DNA of 64,000 bases from Lutimonas halocynthiae (GTDB taxonomy: Bacteria > Bacteroidota > Bacteroidia > Flavobacteriales > Flavobacteriaceae): NCBI RefSeq assembly GCF_030409835.1, contig NZ_JAUFQO010000001.1, positions 372,001-436,000 of the forward strand, written 5' to 3'. The position numbers and the translations under genes are program-made. Position 1 is the first letter of the stretch. Every line of letters begins with the position of its first letter. Shown piece by piece: positions 52,153-61,606 of this stretch. A model generated the notes under the pieces. The model did no database searches. It was not told where the DNA came from and saw nothing but the letters and a program-made list of their open reading frames with translations.

Positions 52153-52682
52153 TCATTCATTTTCTTCCTTCTATTTTTTTGTTATTAACAACTATAATAT
52201 TATTAATAGATTTAATTTAAATTTTAAAAAAAGAAATGATGTGTATTATAGCTTGTTAATACACCCAATAAAAAGATTAAATAAAATTATGAAATATCAG
52301 TTTTAAAAAACTATAAACAGTTTATAAAAAACTAAAAGCCTAATAATCAATTTTATTTTTGAGTTATACACAATTTAATATTGTTGTATTAACTGTTTTA
52401 AATGTAAAACTAAATTAAAAATATTGATAATAATACTGTTAAAACCTGTTAATAAATAGAGGTGAAATTCTTACAAATAAATTTGTTTGTTTTATTTGTT
52501 TTAATCAATAGGTAAATAAGCTTGATTTGCAAAATATATTTATCAGAACTATCGCTAATTTAATCAACAATTAGCTATAATTATAAAGCCTTCCAAATCA
52601 GTAGAATGTAAACATTGATTAACAATGCAATAATTTTATGTTTATTACTTGAATAATCTTAATTTTGTTTAAAAATAAAAGG
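52153..52682. other. 530-bp AT-rich non-coding region, tentative oriC candidate
   Basis: No open reading frame of note. It is visibly the most AT-rich stretch of the window. It holds one TTATACACA DnaA-box-like site (52364-52372), a GTGTATTA/TAATACAC perfect 8-bp inverted repeat (52241-52264) whose arms resemble degenerate DnaA boxes, repeated TGTTAATA words and a CATTG/CAATG dyad (52613-52627). Transcription leads away from it on the left (mostly minus), less strictly on the right. parS sites lie 25-27 kb away. Only suggestive. Confidence 0.3.
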
Positions 52683-53117
52683 ATGAAACTAGCAATTGGA
52701 AATGATCACGCAGGGACTGAATATAAGTTTGAAATTGTAGATTATTTAAAAGATAACGGTATCGAGGTTCAAAATTTTGGTACAGATGATAATCAAAGTA
52801 TGGATTACCCTGACGCCATTCATCCTGTTGCAGAAGCTGTTGAATCTGGCTCAGCTGATCTAGGGATTATTATATGTGGAAGTGGTAATGGAGCTGCAAT
52901 GACAGCGAATCATCACCAAAAAATTCGCGCAGCTTTATGTTGGAATAATGAATTGGTATCTCTTGCCAGACAACATAATGATGCAAATGTTTTAAGTATA
53001 CCAGCTAGATTTGTCTCTAAAGAAGATGCTTTACAGTTTGTAAAGACATTTATTAATACTGAATTTGAGGGAGGACGACATCAAAATAGAATAGATAAGA
53101 TTCCTACTGTTAAATAA
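52683..53117 (+). CDS. rpiB: Ribose 5-phosphate isomerase B
   Basis: A 144-residue RpiB/LacAB-type aldose-ketose isomerase of the pentose-phosphate pathway. MKLAIGNDHAGTEYK gives the conserved Asp8-His9, and LGIIICGSGNGAAM has the catalytic Cys65 with the GSGNG phosphate loop; ALCWNNELVSLARQHNDANVLSIPARF is the second signature. The ATG at 52683 is chosen; the longer TTG frame adds six unlikely residues. 9 bases before the zinc-exporter gene, so probably co-transcribed. Confidence 0.94.
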   Translation: MKLAIGNDHAGTEYKFEIVDYLKDNGIEVQNFGTDDNQSMDYPDAIHPVAEAVESGSADLGIIICGSGNGAAMTANHHQKIRAALCWNNELVSLARQHNDANVLSIPARFVSKEDALQFVKTFINTEFEGGRHQNRIDKIPTVK

Positions 53118-53126
53118 AAATTTTCT

Positions 53127-54035
53127 ATGGGTCATCACCACACACATCAACATGGCCAATTGTCTGGAAACAGACTACTTTTTTCAATTGTATTAAACAT
53201 AATAATTACCGCCTCACAGGTAATTGGTGGAATTATTTCAGGAAGCTTGGCTTTAATTTCAGATGCAGTTCATAATTTATCTGATGTTATATCTTTAATC
53301 ATAAGCTATGTTGCTAATATTTTAAGCAATAAAAAGAAACAAACTTTACACCAAACTTTTGGATTTAAAAGAGCTGAAATCATAGCAGCTTTTATTAATT
53401 CATCTACTTTGATTATCATAGCGGTTTTTTTGGCCATTGAAGCCGTTAAAAGATTAAATGATCCTCGTGAAATTGCTTCTGATTTAGTGATATGGCTGGC
53501 TTTTATAGCTATTCTTGGTAATGGTTTAAGTGTCTTATTATTAAAGAAAGATGCCAATCATAATTTAAATATGAAATCAGCATATCTTCACCTGATTACT
53601 GATATGCTAACTTCTGTTGCAGTTTTGATAGGCGGTTTATTAATGAAGTATTATCAGATATATTGGCTGGATGCTATATTAACTATTATAATTTCTATCT
53701 ACCTTCTTTTTATGAGTTGGAGCATCTTTATAGACTCCCTTAAAATACTAATGCTTTTTGCTCCTAAACATCTTGAAATAGAAGCTATTCAGAAGGAGAT
53801 TATATCAGTCCCGGAGATTGATAATATTCATCATGTACATATTTGGCAATTAAATGATCATGATGTTCATTTTGAGGCACATATAGAGTTTAATAAGGAT
53901 ATTAAATTATCTGATTTCGACCAGATATGTTCAAAAGTTGAGCTCATTTTATTTGAAAAGTTTCACATCAATCACTCCAATCTGCAACCTGAATTTGAAA
54001 GAGATGATCACAAAGATTTTATTATTCAGGATTAA
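53127..54035 (+). CDS. CzcD-type cation diffusion facilitator (zinc/cobalt exporter)
   Basis: A 302-residue efflux transporter. A His-rich N terminus (MGHHHTHQHG) is followed by six membrane helices. The metal sites are intact: TM2 SDAVHNLSD (His49-x3-Asp53) and TM5 YLHLITDML (His-x3-Asp). The C-terminal cytoplasmic domain contains IHHVHIWQLNDHDVHFEAHIEF, the ferredoxin-like zinc-binding domain. Substrate most likely zinc. It lies between rpiB and an ElaA-like acetyltransferase with gaps of 9 and 11 bases. Contrast with the degenerate CDF at 31021. Confidence 0.92.
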   Translation: MGHHHTHQHGQLSGNRLLFSIVLNIIITASQVIGGIISGSLALISDAVHNLSDVISLIISYVANILSNKKKQTLHQTFGFKRAEIIAAFINSSTLIIIAVFLAIEAVKRLNDPREIASDLVIWLAFIAILGNGLSVLLLKKDANHNLNMKSAYLHLITDMLTSVAVLIGGLLMKYYQIYWLDAILTIIISIYLLFMSWSIFIDSLKILMLFAPKHLEIEAIQKEIISVPEIDNIHHVHIWQLNDHDVHFEAHIEFNKDIKLSDFDQICSKVELILFEKFHINHSNLQPEFERDDHKDFIIQD

Positions 54036-54046
54036 TTAAAAAGTAA

Positions 54047-54490
54047 ATGAACTGGACACTGAAAAGTTTTAAAGAATTAACCCTTTCTGAATTCCATGAT
54101 ATTATCCAGTTGCGTCTTGATATTTTTGTAGTTGAGCAAGACTGTCCTTATCTAGACTTGGATGGAAAAGATCAAATTGCCTATCATTTTTTTGGAAGAA
54201 CGGATGAAGGTAAAACAGTTGCTTATACAAGATTATTCGGCCCGGATGAGTATTATAAAGAGGCCGCCATTGGAAGAGTAGTAGTGCATCAAGACTATAG
54301 AAAAGATGGATTAGGATTTGAGTTGATGTCAAAATCAATTGAGCAGATAGAATCACTTTATCATACCAAAACTATTAAAATTGGTGCGCAAAGGTATTTA
54401 AGAAAGTTTTATGAATCTCTGGGTTTTGAATCAACAGGAGAGGATTATATGGAGGATGGAATTCCACATACATACATGATTATCAAGTAA
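54047..54490 (+). CDS. ElaA-like GNAT family acetyltransferase
   Basis: A 147-residue N-acetyltransferase of the ElaA type: RLDIFVVEQDCPYLDLDGKDQIAYHFFG is the family's signature opening (RxxxFVVEQ-x-CPY-x-D-x-DG-D), IGRVVVHQDYRKDGLGFELM is the acetyl-CoA pyrophosphate-binding motif A, and RKFYESLGF closes the fold. The substrate is unknown. Co-directional with the zinc exporter, 11 bases apart. Convergent with the truncated outer-membrane gene. Confidence 0.9.
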   Translation: MNWTLKSFKELTLSEFHDIIQLRLDIFVVEQDCPYLDLDGKDQIAYHFFGRTDEGKTVAYTRLFGPDEYYKEAAIGRVVVHQDYRKDGLGFELMSKSIEQIESLYHTKTIKIGAQRYLRKFYESLGFESTGEDYMEDGIPHTYMIIK

Positions 54491-54522
54491 TCAGAGATTA
54501 TTATTAGAAAAAATTCATCAAC

Positions 54523-55092
54523 TTATTTAGGTTTTTTAGGAAAAAGTAATTGTACTTGTAATCTAAATTGCCAATCACCCCAACCATCAGGTCTAACAGT
54601 ATTATAATAGGTTTGTGCATTCACATTGATTGGTTGTTTTCCAATTCTAAACACTTTACCAGCTCCACCACCAAAAGGTACGATCCATTGTTCGCCACTT
54701 TCGGCATTCCAATTTGCCGTTAAAATAGGTGCAGATACGATATACCAGGCTTTAGGAAGGTTATAATTCACAAAATATTGGAATAAGAACTTGTTTTCTT
54801 TGGCGTCACCAAAAGTCCAAACATTATTGATAACAACTCCGGCAACCCACTGATTAATGGTTGTCAATGCCACTACTGATGGGCCAATACCAAATTCTCT
54901 TGTTCCAAATTCGTCTGGATTAGAAGCTGTTGGTATTTGAAAGACAGGACCAACTCCCCAGGTAATTTGAGACGCTTTAGTAGGCGCTAACCAAGCTGTA
55001 TAACTAATATCGCCAATACCAGTTGATGAATTAACACCATCTGAACCATAAGGTTGTGTAATTACAGGAATAATAACTCTATTAATTAAATT
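54523..55092 (-). pseudogene. 5'-truncated outer-membrane transporter gene remnant
   Basis: The minus-strand frame is open from 55092 to the stop at 54523, but there is no ATG. A TAA stop (55093-55095) directly precedes NLINRVIIPVITQPYG. The remnant continues TWGVGPVFQIPTASNPDEFG and ends in LQVQLLFPKKPK. This matches the central and C-terminal part of the neuromedin-U-like/transporter barrel family (INRVIIPV, WGVGPVF-x-P-T, FPK end), whose full length is about 280 residues; about 90 N-terminal residues and the signal peptide are missing. A GTG at 54873 would give 116 residues but is not a plausible start. No second half is visible upstream. Confidence 0.72.
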
Positions 55093-55279
55093 TTATTGAG
55101 GATTTAGTTTACTTCATAAATCATTTCCTATTAATGAATATTAAGAGAAAAAGAAAAGCCTAATACTTAAAAAGATTGTTAATAATTATGTTGCTCATTA
55201 TAGGAATTAATACCCCTAAAAATTCCTATTTTAGCTACCGTTCAATAAATAGAAAAACAGATAAATTTTACGACTGATT

Positions 55280-56284
55280 ATGGCAGAAGACAAAGAAAAA
55301 GCAGCAAAATTAAAAGCACTACAGTTAACCCTTGATAAACTGGATAAAACCTATGGAAAAGGTTCTGTTATGAAAATGGGAGATGTGCCCTATCAGGATA
55401 TAGAAGTTATCCCGTCGGGTTCATTAGGCTTAGATCTGGCCTTAGGCGTTGGTGGATATCCAAGAGGAAGGGTAGTAGAAATTTTTGGACCTGAATCTTC
55501 AGGTAAAACAACATTGGCTTTACACGCCATGGCAGAGGCTCAAAAAGCAGGAGGAATTGCTGCTTTTATTGATGCAGAGCACGCTTTTGACCGTTTTTAT
55601 GCTTCGAATTTAGGTGTAGATATTGATAATTTAATCATATCTCAACCTGATTACGGGGAACAAGCTTTAGAAATTGCCGATAACTTGATTAGTTCTGGTG
55701 CTGTAGATATCGTAGTCATTGACTCGGTGGCTGCCTTGACACCAAAAAGTGAGATAGAAGGAGAGATGGGTGATTCAAAAATGGGCCTACATGCTCGTTT
55801 GATGTCACAGGCTCTTAGAAAGCTTACGGGTACTATCAATAAAACAAATTGTACAGTGATCTTTATCAATCAGTTAAGAGAAAAGATTGGTGTTATGTTT
55901 GGTAACCCTGAAACCACTACTGGTGGTAATGCATTGAAATTTTATGCTTCAGTTCGTCTAGATATTAGAAGAAGAACACAAATTAAAGATGGAGACAAGG
56001 TTTTAGGTAACAGGGCTAAGGTCAAAGTTGTAAAGAATAAAGTAGCACCACCATTTCAAACTACTGAGTTTGATATAATGTATGGGCTAGGCGTTTCAAA
56101 AGTTGGTGAAATACTTGATTTGGGCGTTGAATATGAAATCATTAAAAAAAGTGGCTCATGGTTTAGCTACGGAGACACCAAATTAGGGCAAGGTAGAGAT
56201 GCTGTTAAGTCACTAATAGGCGATAATCCAGAACTTGCTGAAGAGCTGGAAGGCAAGATAATTGAAGTTATTAAAGCCAGTTAG
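55280..56284 (+). CDS. recA: Recombinase RecA
   Basis: A 334-residue recombinase. Walker A is GPESSGKT (residues 70-77), Walker B is [12 protein letters not shown], loop 1 [23 protein letters not shown] and loop 2 [30 protein letters not shown] are intact. The start [31 protein letters not shown] is normal. The promoter region is close to a truncated outer-membrane gene. A bidirectional terminator follows. Confidence 0.98.
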   Translation: MAEDKEKAAKLKALQLTLDKLDKTYGKGSVMKMGDVPYQDIEVIPSGSLGLDLALGVGGYPRGRVVEIFGPESSGKTTLALHAMAEAQKAGGIAAFIDAEHAFDRFYASNLGVDIDNLIISQPDYGEQALEIADNLISSGAVDIVVIDSVAALTPKSEIEGEMGDSKMGLHARLMSQALRKLTGTINKTNCTVIFINQLREKIGVMFGNPETTTGGNALKFYASVRLDIRRRTQIKDGDKVLGNRAKVKVVKNKVAPPFQTTEFDIMYGLGVSKVGEILDLGVEYEIIKKSGSWFSYGDTKLGQGRDAVKSLIGDNPELAEELEGKIIEVIKAS

Positions 56285-56302
56285 CAGACTATATATCAAA
56301 AA

Positions 56303-56335
56303 AAAAGCGACTTAATTATAAGTCGCTTTTTTTTT
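56303..56335. terminator. Bidirectional rho-independent terminator after recA and hemD
   Basis: AAGCGACTTA/TAAGTCGCTT perfect 10-bp stem with an ATTA loop, flanked by a long A-run and a T-run. Lies between the two convergent genes. Confidence 0.92.
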
Positions 56336-56349
56336 GATTAAGAAGTTAA

Positions 56350-57093
56350 TTATTTATTAGCTTCTTTAATATATTTTTCAAGAGCCATAGTCATTGAAGG
56401 CGTTTCCTTTGAAGGAGCAGCAATGTCAATTTGCAGACCAGCTTCTTCTGCCGCTTTTACTGTTGAATTTCCAAAAACAGCGATTCGCGTATCGTTTTGT
56501 TTGAATGTTGGAAAATTTTCAAATAAAGATTTTATTCCGCTTGGGCTAAAGAAGACCAACACATCATAAAACACGTTTTGAAGATCAGAAAGATCGCTAA
56601 TTACAGTTTTGAATAAAATAGCTCTCTTCCAATCTACTTTAAGGCTATCCATTTTATCAATCATGCTCTGTTTTACCATATCAGAACTTGGTAAAAGGAA
56701 TTTTTCAGACTTATGCTTTTTAATTAAAGGCATAAGATCATCAAAAGTTCTTGTACCAACATAAATCTTGCGCTTTCTATAGACAACATACTTTTGTAGA
56801 TAAAATGCTACAGCTTCAGACAAACAAAAATATTTCATATCGTCTGGAATAACAACTCTCATTTCATCAGCAAGGCGAAAATAGTGATCAACGGCATTTC
56901 TACTTGTAAAAATAACAGCTGAAAATCCTAAGAAATCAATCTTTTGGTTTCTAACTTCTCTGGATGATTCTCCTTCAACATGAATAAACGAGCGAAAATC
57001 AATTTTCACTTTTTGTTTATTCATCAAATCAAAATAAGGTGATTGTTCTGCTTTCGGAGCAGGTTGTGAAACGAGTATAGTTTTTACTTTCAT
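56350..57093 (-). CDS. hemD: Uroporphyrinogen-III synthase
   Basis: A 247-residue HemD-type protein of the heme pathway, which closes hydroxymethylbilane to uroporphyrinogen III. The two alpha/beta domains of the fold are visible: IDFLGFSAVIFTSRNAVDHYFR (the FTS-x-NAV segment) and LQNVFYDVLVFFSPSGIKSLFENF (the F-x-SPSG-x-x-x segment), with NDTRIAVFGNSTVKAAEEAGL at the end. Sequence identity in this family is low, so the call rests on these motifs. 11 bases after the DUF4271 gene. Confidence 0.82.
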   Translation of the reverse strand: MKVKTILVSQPAPKAEQSPYFDLMNKQKVKIDFRSFIHVEGESSREVRNQKIDFLGFSAVIFTSRNAVDHYFRLADEMRVVIPDDMKYFCLSEAVAFYLQKYVVYRKRKIYVGTRTFDDLMPLIKKHKSEKFLLPSSDMVKQSMIDKMDSLKVDWKRAILFKTVISDLSDLQNVFYDVLVFFSPSGIKSLFENFPTFKQNDTRIAVFGNSTVKAAEEAGLQIDIAAPSKETPSMTMALEKYIKEANK

Positions 57094-57104
57094 ATAATTT
57101 TGTT

Positions 57105-57767
57105 TTAATCAACAAACAGTTTATAAAGAACTATAAAGGGGGCTAATTCAAGGGCGCAAAGATACAAAAATAAATAGAACAAATTGTTAAAACTCAATTT
57201 TTCGTTTTTGATCAATACAAAGTAACGAAATAAAGCTATTGCAAATGAGGCTACTATGCCGAAAGTTATCAAGAACTTATGAAAAATACCCACGCTGTAA
57301 TTGGCCAAAACCAACAATGGTAAAACAAGAACAGATATTAAAGCTAAATTACTCATTTTCAAAAAAGTAAAATACTTTTGACCTTCTTCTGCTTCAAAAA
57401 TAAATGCCAGTAAAACACCAACAAAATAGCGCACGAGGAAATAACCAAAAGTCATTAAAAGAATCTGAAAGAAGAAGTAAAACTGATCGTGATCTGGGGA
57501 TGATGAAAACGTATTAAATGCAAAATAAAGAAAGAGTGAAATGTTAAAAATGATGATAAAAAAGAAAATGACATGAAAACTATTGAAAACAAGAGGTCTG
57601 GTTTTGATGTAATCTGTGTAGTATTTTTCTGAATAAACTAAGGAGAATAATTTAGAAAATCTTTCAGTATAGTTGAATTGTAAAACAGCTATTAATATCA
57701 AAACCGCAAGAAAGAACAGCGTCACCCAATCGTTTGTAACGGATATTTTTTCTATGCCTTCAAACAT
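57105..57767 (-). CDS. DUF4271 membrane protein
   Basis: A 220-residue integral membrane protein with about six hydrophobic segments, characteristic of DUF4271: NDWVTLFFLAVLILIAVLQFNYTERFSKLFSLVYSEKYY near the start and FRYFVLIKNEKLSFNNLFYLFLYLCALELAPFIVLYK at the end. Family function is unknown. Its position between a GT39-type gene and hemD on one transcript (gaps of 13 and 11 bases) is the only context. Confidence 0.85.
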   Translation of the reverse strand: MFEGIEKISVTNDWVTLFFLAVLILIAVLQFNYTERFSKLFSLVYSEKYYTDYIKTRPLVFNSFHVIFFFIIIFNISLFLYFAFNTFSSSPDHDQFYFFFQILLMTFGYFLVRYFVGVLLAFIFEAEEGQKYFTFLKMSNLALISVLVLPLLVLANYSVGIFHKFLITFGIVASFAIALFRYFVLIKNEKLSFNNLFYLFLYLCALELAPFIVLYKLFVD

Positions 57768-57780
57768 GAGTTAAATTCAA

Positions 57781-59460
57781 TTAATTATTATCGATCTGAA
57801 CAACAGGTACTTTATTTCCTTGAAAACCTTCCAGTAAATTATAAAACTCAATGGCTACCCTGAATGTTAGTTCTTCATTCTCAGGAAGATCCGGACTAAT
57901 AAACGTTGCTTCGATTACCCTGTTTTCAAGCGCTTTTAATTCTAGATTGTCATCGATTTGTAATAAAACTTTTGCAATAATATCCTTCTTAGGAGCTTGA
58001 AATACGCCGATAAATCGAATGTTGTCAAAAGTAATATTTTTATTATAAGTATTTGTAAAAGTAAATTCAAATTTATTTTGACCTGGCTTCACTATTAATT
58101 CTTCAGAGCTTATCACACAATGGGCTTTTTCAAAAGTTTGGTAGTTGCTAATCGATTTACCATATAGATATTTGTTCTTTCTGGTGGCGAGGATTGGTTG
58201 ATCCTTAACAAAAGGGGTGGCACTATAAACATCTTCTCCTTGCATATTAGCTTCAAAATTAAGAAGGTTATATTGGCTTTTTCTACCTTTTAAAATGCTA
58301 TACGAATGGGTTTTAATGCCTGTGTAAAAATTATAAAGTGACGCGTTGCTATATGAATTTACAAATACAATAGGTTTACCTTCTGTATTTGTTTTAAGAT
58401 CAGGAATCCATTGTTCTGATACGTGCGGCTCAAGCACAATAGGTGATATAGAAGGAATCGCGAAGAATAACCTGATGATGATGATAATGGCGAGCTGTGT
58501 TCCACCTAAGATTTTCAGCCATCGTCTTGCTTCAGGTTTTTTGATAAAATAAGGGAATGTTAACAATGTTAGCGGAATAAGTATGATAATAACCCACTGT
58601 GCTTGTGGCTTACTATTGAATGAACTTATTAAAAAGAAGAGAAAAAAGCCATAAACAATATACTTTAGGGCTCTTTGAAAATCTCCGAGAGCTTTTTGTT
58701 TAAAAAAAGCTTTGTATATAACCGGAAATGTTATTCCTATAACGGCAAGCATATTCCCAAGATGAAGAAGCGTTTGGTCTATCTGATAAGAGTGTTTATT
58801 TCTTTCTTTTAAGTGATAGAGTATAGAAGGGAAGCCGTTTTCATATTGCCAATAAAGATGAGGGAGGAAAAGAACAAGACCAGTAATACCTGCCATCCAG
58901 AATCTGGGTTTTTTTAGTAGCTTCCAATTTGACAATACGATAAACCCAATTACAAGAATACCGTGGTATTTACTATAGAGCATGGCCGCCATGCTAAAAC
59001 CCAATAACAGGGTGTTGAGGTTATTTTCTTTACTTAAAAATCTTTTGTAGGACAATAAGAACAAGGCGGAAAAGAAAAGCAGAGGTGTGTCAGGCGTCAT
59101 GATAAAACCAAAAACCTGCCATAAAGCCATTGAAACTACTACTGTAAAAAAGAGCAAAACATGTTGCCATTTTTCCTTGACATCTACCATTAACCAAATA
59201 AGCCATAACATGGCGCTAAAACTAAGGGTGCTGAGAATCCTCAATCCCAATTCACCTGTGGCGAATTGATTTCCAATAGCGCCCCAGAGCGCAACCATTG
59301 GCGGATGGTCGAAATACCCAAAAGCCAGGTCCTTTGACCAGGTATAATAATAAGCTTCGTCTTGAAATAAGTTTGTAAAATGACTTTGTAATACATTGAT
59401 TACAGAGAACAAGAGAAGTATCGAAAAAAATAGATACTTAGGATCTTTTAAAATTTTCAT
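57781..59460 (-). CDS. ArnT/dolichyl-phosphate-mannose-type glycosyltransferase (GT39/GT83-like)
   Basis: A 559-residue polytopic membrane protein. The first loop has LFQDEAYYYTWSKDLAFGYFDHPPMVAL with Asp34-Glu35 and DHPP, the signature of lipid-linked-sugar glycosyltransferases of the GT-C fold. About ten helices follow, then a C-terminal beta-rich domain (about 420-559). The start is set at the ATG 59460, not at the ORF's first ATG 18 bases earlier, because MKILKDPKYLFF precedes the first helix. It lies next to a polyprenol-phosphate-mannose synthase-like gene on the opposite strand, which could supply its donor. Acceptor unknown. Confidence 0.85.
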   Translation of the reverse strand: MKILKDPKYLFFSILLLFSVINVLQSHFTNLFQDEAYYYTWSKDLAFGYFDHPPMVALWGAIGNQFATGELGLRILSTLSFSAMLWLIWLMVDVKEKWQHVLLFFTVVVSMALWQVFGFIMTPDTPLLFFSALFLLSYKRFLSKENNLNTLLLGFSMAAMLYSKYHGILVIGFIVLSNWKLLKKPRFWMAGITGLVLFLPHLYWQYENGFPSILYHLKERNKHSYQIDQTLLHLGNMLAVIGITFPVIYKAFFKQKALGDFQRALKYIVYGFFLFFLISSFNSKPQAQWVIIILIPLTLLTFPYFIKKPEARRWLKILGGTQLAIIIIIRLFFAIPSISPIVLEPHVSEQWIPDLKTNTEGKPIVFVNSYSNASLYNFYTGIKTHSYSILKGRKSQYNLLNFEANMQGEDVYSATPFVKDQPILATRKNKYLYGKSISNYQTFEKAHCVISSEELIVKPGQNKFEFTFTNTYNKNITFDNIRFIGVFQAPKKDIIAKVLLQIDDNLELKALENRVIEATFISPDLPENEELTFRVAIEFYNLLEGFQGNKVPVVQIDNN

Positions 59461-59499
59461 TAAGCATATTCTTAACACAAAATTAGCAATAATTTATTT

Positions 59500-59507
59500 T
59501 ACCTTTG
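59500..59507 (+). promoter_or_regulatory. Bacteroidota -7 promoter box (TACCTTTG)
   Basis: Perfect TAnnTTTG 18 bases before the ATG of the polyprenol-phosphate mannosyltransferase gene. No clear -33 element. Supports the start at 59526. Confidence 0.5.
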
Positions 59508-59525
59508 CCATACAAAATAAGCATT

Positions 59526-60257
59526 ATGCAAGATACCCTAGTAATCATTCCAACATTTAATGAGAAAGAGAACATTGAGAGGATCATAAGGGCTACTTTT
59601 TCCCAAACAAAATCGTTTGACATTCTAATTGTAGATGACAGTTCTCCTGACGGAACCGCGGATATTGTAAGGAAACTTCAAGAAGAACACCCCAAAAGCC
59701 TTTATTTAGAAAGCAGAAAAACAAAAGATGGCTTAGGACGGGCTTATATACATGGATTTAAATGGGCCATTAAAAGAAAATATGATTATATCATAGAAAT
59801 GGATGCCGATTTCTCTCATAATCCGAAAGATTTGGTCAGATTATATGAGAAATGTGTTAAAGAGGGAGCTGATGTTTCAATTGGTTCTCGTTATTCGAAT
59901 GGTGTTAATGTTGTGAATTGGCCAATGAAGCGTGTTTTATTGTCTTATTTTGCCTCTAAATATGTAAGATTTATTACTGGGATGCCTTTTAATGACACAA
60001 CGGCTGGCTTTGTTTGTTATAATCGAAAAGTGCTGGAAACCATACAGTTGGATAAAATAAAATTTGTGGGTTATGCCTTTCAGATAGAAATGAAATTTAA
60101 AGCATGGAAACACGGATTTAATGTTCAAGAGGTTTCTGTGATATTTACTGACAGGACTTTAGGTGAATCTAAAATGAGTAAAACTATTATTACAGAGGCT
60201 ATATTCGGAATAATAAAAATGAGATTCTCAGGTTTGCCCAAACCAGCAAAAAAGTAA
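59526..60257 (+). CDS. Polyprenol monophosphomannose synthase (DPM1-like GT2)
   Basis: A 243-residue GT-A glycosyltransferase. TLVIIPTFNEKENIERII opens the domain; VDDSSPDGT and EMDADFSHNP (Asp93-x-Asp95, the metal/nucleotide DxD) are intact; GSRYSNGVNV, FNDTTAGFVCYNRKVLE and the final FTDRTLGESKMSKTII with its arginine and ESKMS match DPM1. It should transfer a hexose (mannose or glucose) to polyprenyl phosphate, a donor for GT39-type enzymes such as its divergent neighbour. The TTG at 59505 is rejected in favour of ATG 59526. Confidence 0.92.
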   Translation: MQDTLVIIPTFNEKENIERIIRATFSQTKSFDILIVDDSSPDGTADIVRKLQEEHPKSLYLESRKTKDGLGRAYIHGFKWAIKRKYDYIIEMDADFSHNPKDLVRLYEKCVKEGADVSIGSRYSNGVNVVNWPMKRVLLSYFASKYVRFITGMPFNDTTAGFVCYNRKVLETIQLDKIKFVGYAFQIEMKFKAWKHGFNVQEVSVIFTDRTLGESKMSKTIITEAIFGIIKMRFSGLPKPAKK

Positions 60258-60262
60258 GAAAA

Positions 60263-61606
60263 ATGAAAATGAACACTTTAATAAGAAACGCAAGGCTTGT
60301 CAATGAAGGCAAAACCAGCGTTTGTGACGTTTTGATTGAAGGCGAAAAAATCAAACAAATCAGTGATCGCATTGATGATTTTCCTCAGAATACGGCTATT
60401 ATAGATGCACAGAACAAGCTTTTAATACCTGGAATGATTGATGATCAGGTGCATTTTCGTGAGCCAGGATTAACCCAGAAGGCGAATATTGCTTCAGAAT
60501 CACGTGCAGCCGTTGCAGGTGGTATTACTTCGTTTATTGAAATGCCAAATACAGTTCCTCAGGCAACCACTCAAGAATTGCTTGAAGATAAGTTCAAAAT
60601 TGCGGCAAAAGATTCATATGCTAACTACTCTTTTATGATGGGAGGGACAAATGACAATCTCGAAGAGTTGTTGAAAACTGACCCCAAGAATGTAGCTGCT
60701 ATAAAGTTGTTTTTAGGCTCTTCAACCGGTAATATGTTGGTTGATGATGAAGAAGTGCTAGAGAAAATATTTTCCTCTACAAAATTGCTTATCGCCGTTC
60801 ACTGCGAGGACGAGACAACCATAAAAAATAATTTAGACAAGCAAAAAAGCATATATGGAGACGATATACCCATAAAACTGCATCCTGTTATCAGAAGTGC
60901 CGAAGCTTGCTATAAATCTTCATCAAAAGCCATTGCGCTTGCTAAAAAAACAGGAGCAAGACTACATGTATTTCATCTTTCAACCGAAATTGAAACAGAT
61001 TTGTTTAGCAATAAAATACCGCTGGAAGAAAAGCAAATTACAGCTGAAGTTTGCGTACATCATTTATGGTTTGAAGAAAAAGATTATGAGCAAAAAGGAA
61101 CTTTAATAAAGTGGAACCCTGCGGTTAAATCTAAAAAAGACAAAGAAGGGCTATGGAAAGCTTTATTGGATGACAGAATTGACGTTATAGCTACTGACCA
61201 TGCTCCACATACATTAGAAGAAAAAAATCAAGTATACACTAAGGCTCCGAGCGGTGGCCCTTTGGTGCAACATGCCGTATTAGCTATGTTGGAGGCTGTA
61301 AGGGATGATAAAATTAGTGTGGAGAAATTGGTAGAGAAAATGTGCCATAATCCTGCAAAACTCTTTAAAATAGAACAAAGAGGGTTTATAAAAGAGGGTT
61401 ATTTTGCAGACCTTGTCTTAATTGACACCGAATTGAAACAAACAATTGATAAAGGTAATATTTTATACAAGTGTGGTTGGTCACCTTTTGAAGGCACAAC
61501 TTTCCATTCAACTGTGACACATACATTTGTAAACGGACATTTAATGTATAATAAAGGAGAATTTAACGATACAATTAAGGGAAAACGTTTAATTTTTAAT
61601 CGATAA
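60263..61606 (+). CDS. pyrC: Dihydroorotase (Bacteroidota type)
   Basis: A 447-residue cyclic amidohydrolase of pyrimidine synthesis. The metal motif reads MIDDQVHFREPG, so the first histidine of the usual HxH is Gln62 with His64 kept; I believe this DDQVHFREPG form is common in Bacteroidota. AAIKLFLGSSTGN carries the likely carboxylated lysine, IAVHCED and HVFHLSTE the other ligands, and DVIATDHAPHT the catalytic Asp. It could be named pyrC or allB-like; adjacency gives no allantoin context. It overlaps the next gene by one base. Confidence 0.9.
   Translation: MKMNTLIRNARLVNEGKTSVCDVLIEGEKIKQISDRIDDFPQNTAIIDAQNKLLIPGMIDDQVHFREPGLTQKANIASESRAAVAGGITSFIEMPNTVPQATTQELLEDKFKIAAKDSYANYSFMMGGTNDNLEELLKTDPKNVAAIKLFLGSSTGNMLVDDEEVLEKIFSSTKLLIAVHCEDETTIKNNLDKQKSIYGDDIPIKLHPVIRSAEACYKSSSKAIALAKKTGARLHVFHLSTEIETDLFSNKIPLEEKQITAEVCVHHLWFEEKDYEQKGTLIKWNPAVKSKKDKEGLWKALLDDRIDVIATDHAPHTLEEKNQVYTKAPSGGPLVQHAVLAMLEAVRDDKISVEKLVEKMCHNPAKLFKIEQRGFIKEGYFADLVLIDTELKQTIDKGNILYKCGWSPFEGTTFHSTVTHTFVNGHLMYNKGEFNDTIKGKRLIFNR

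Noticed and set aside
54523-54873. A 116-residue protein starting at GTG 54873
   Set aside because: Homology-like sequence continues upstream of the GTG to the stop at 55093, so this is part of a truncated gene rather than a real short protein.
57111-57131. Word AACAGTTTATAAA also seen at 52316 in the AT-rich gap
   Set aside because: It is part of the DUF4271 coding end; the match is short, AT-rich and probably chance.
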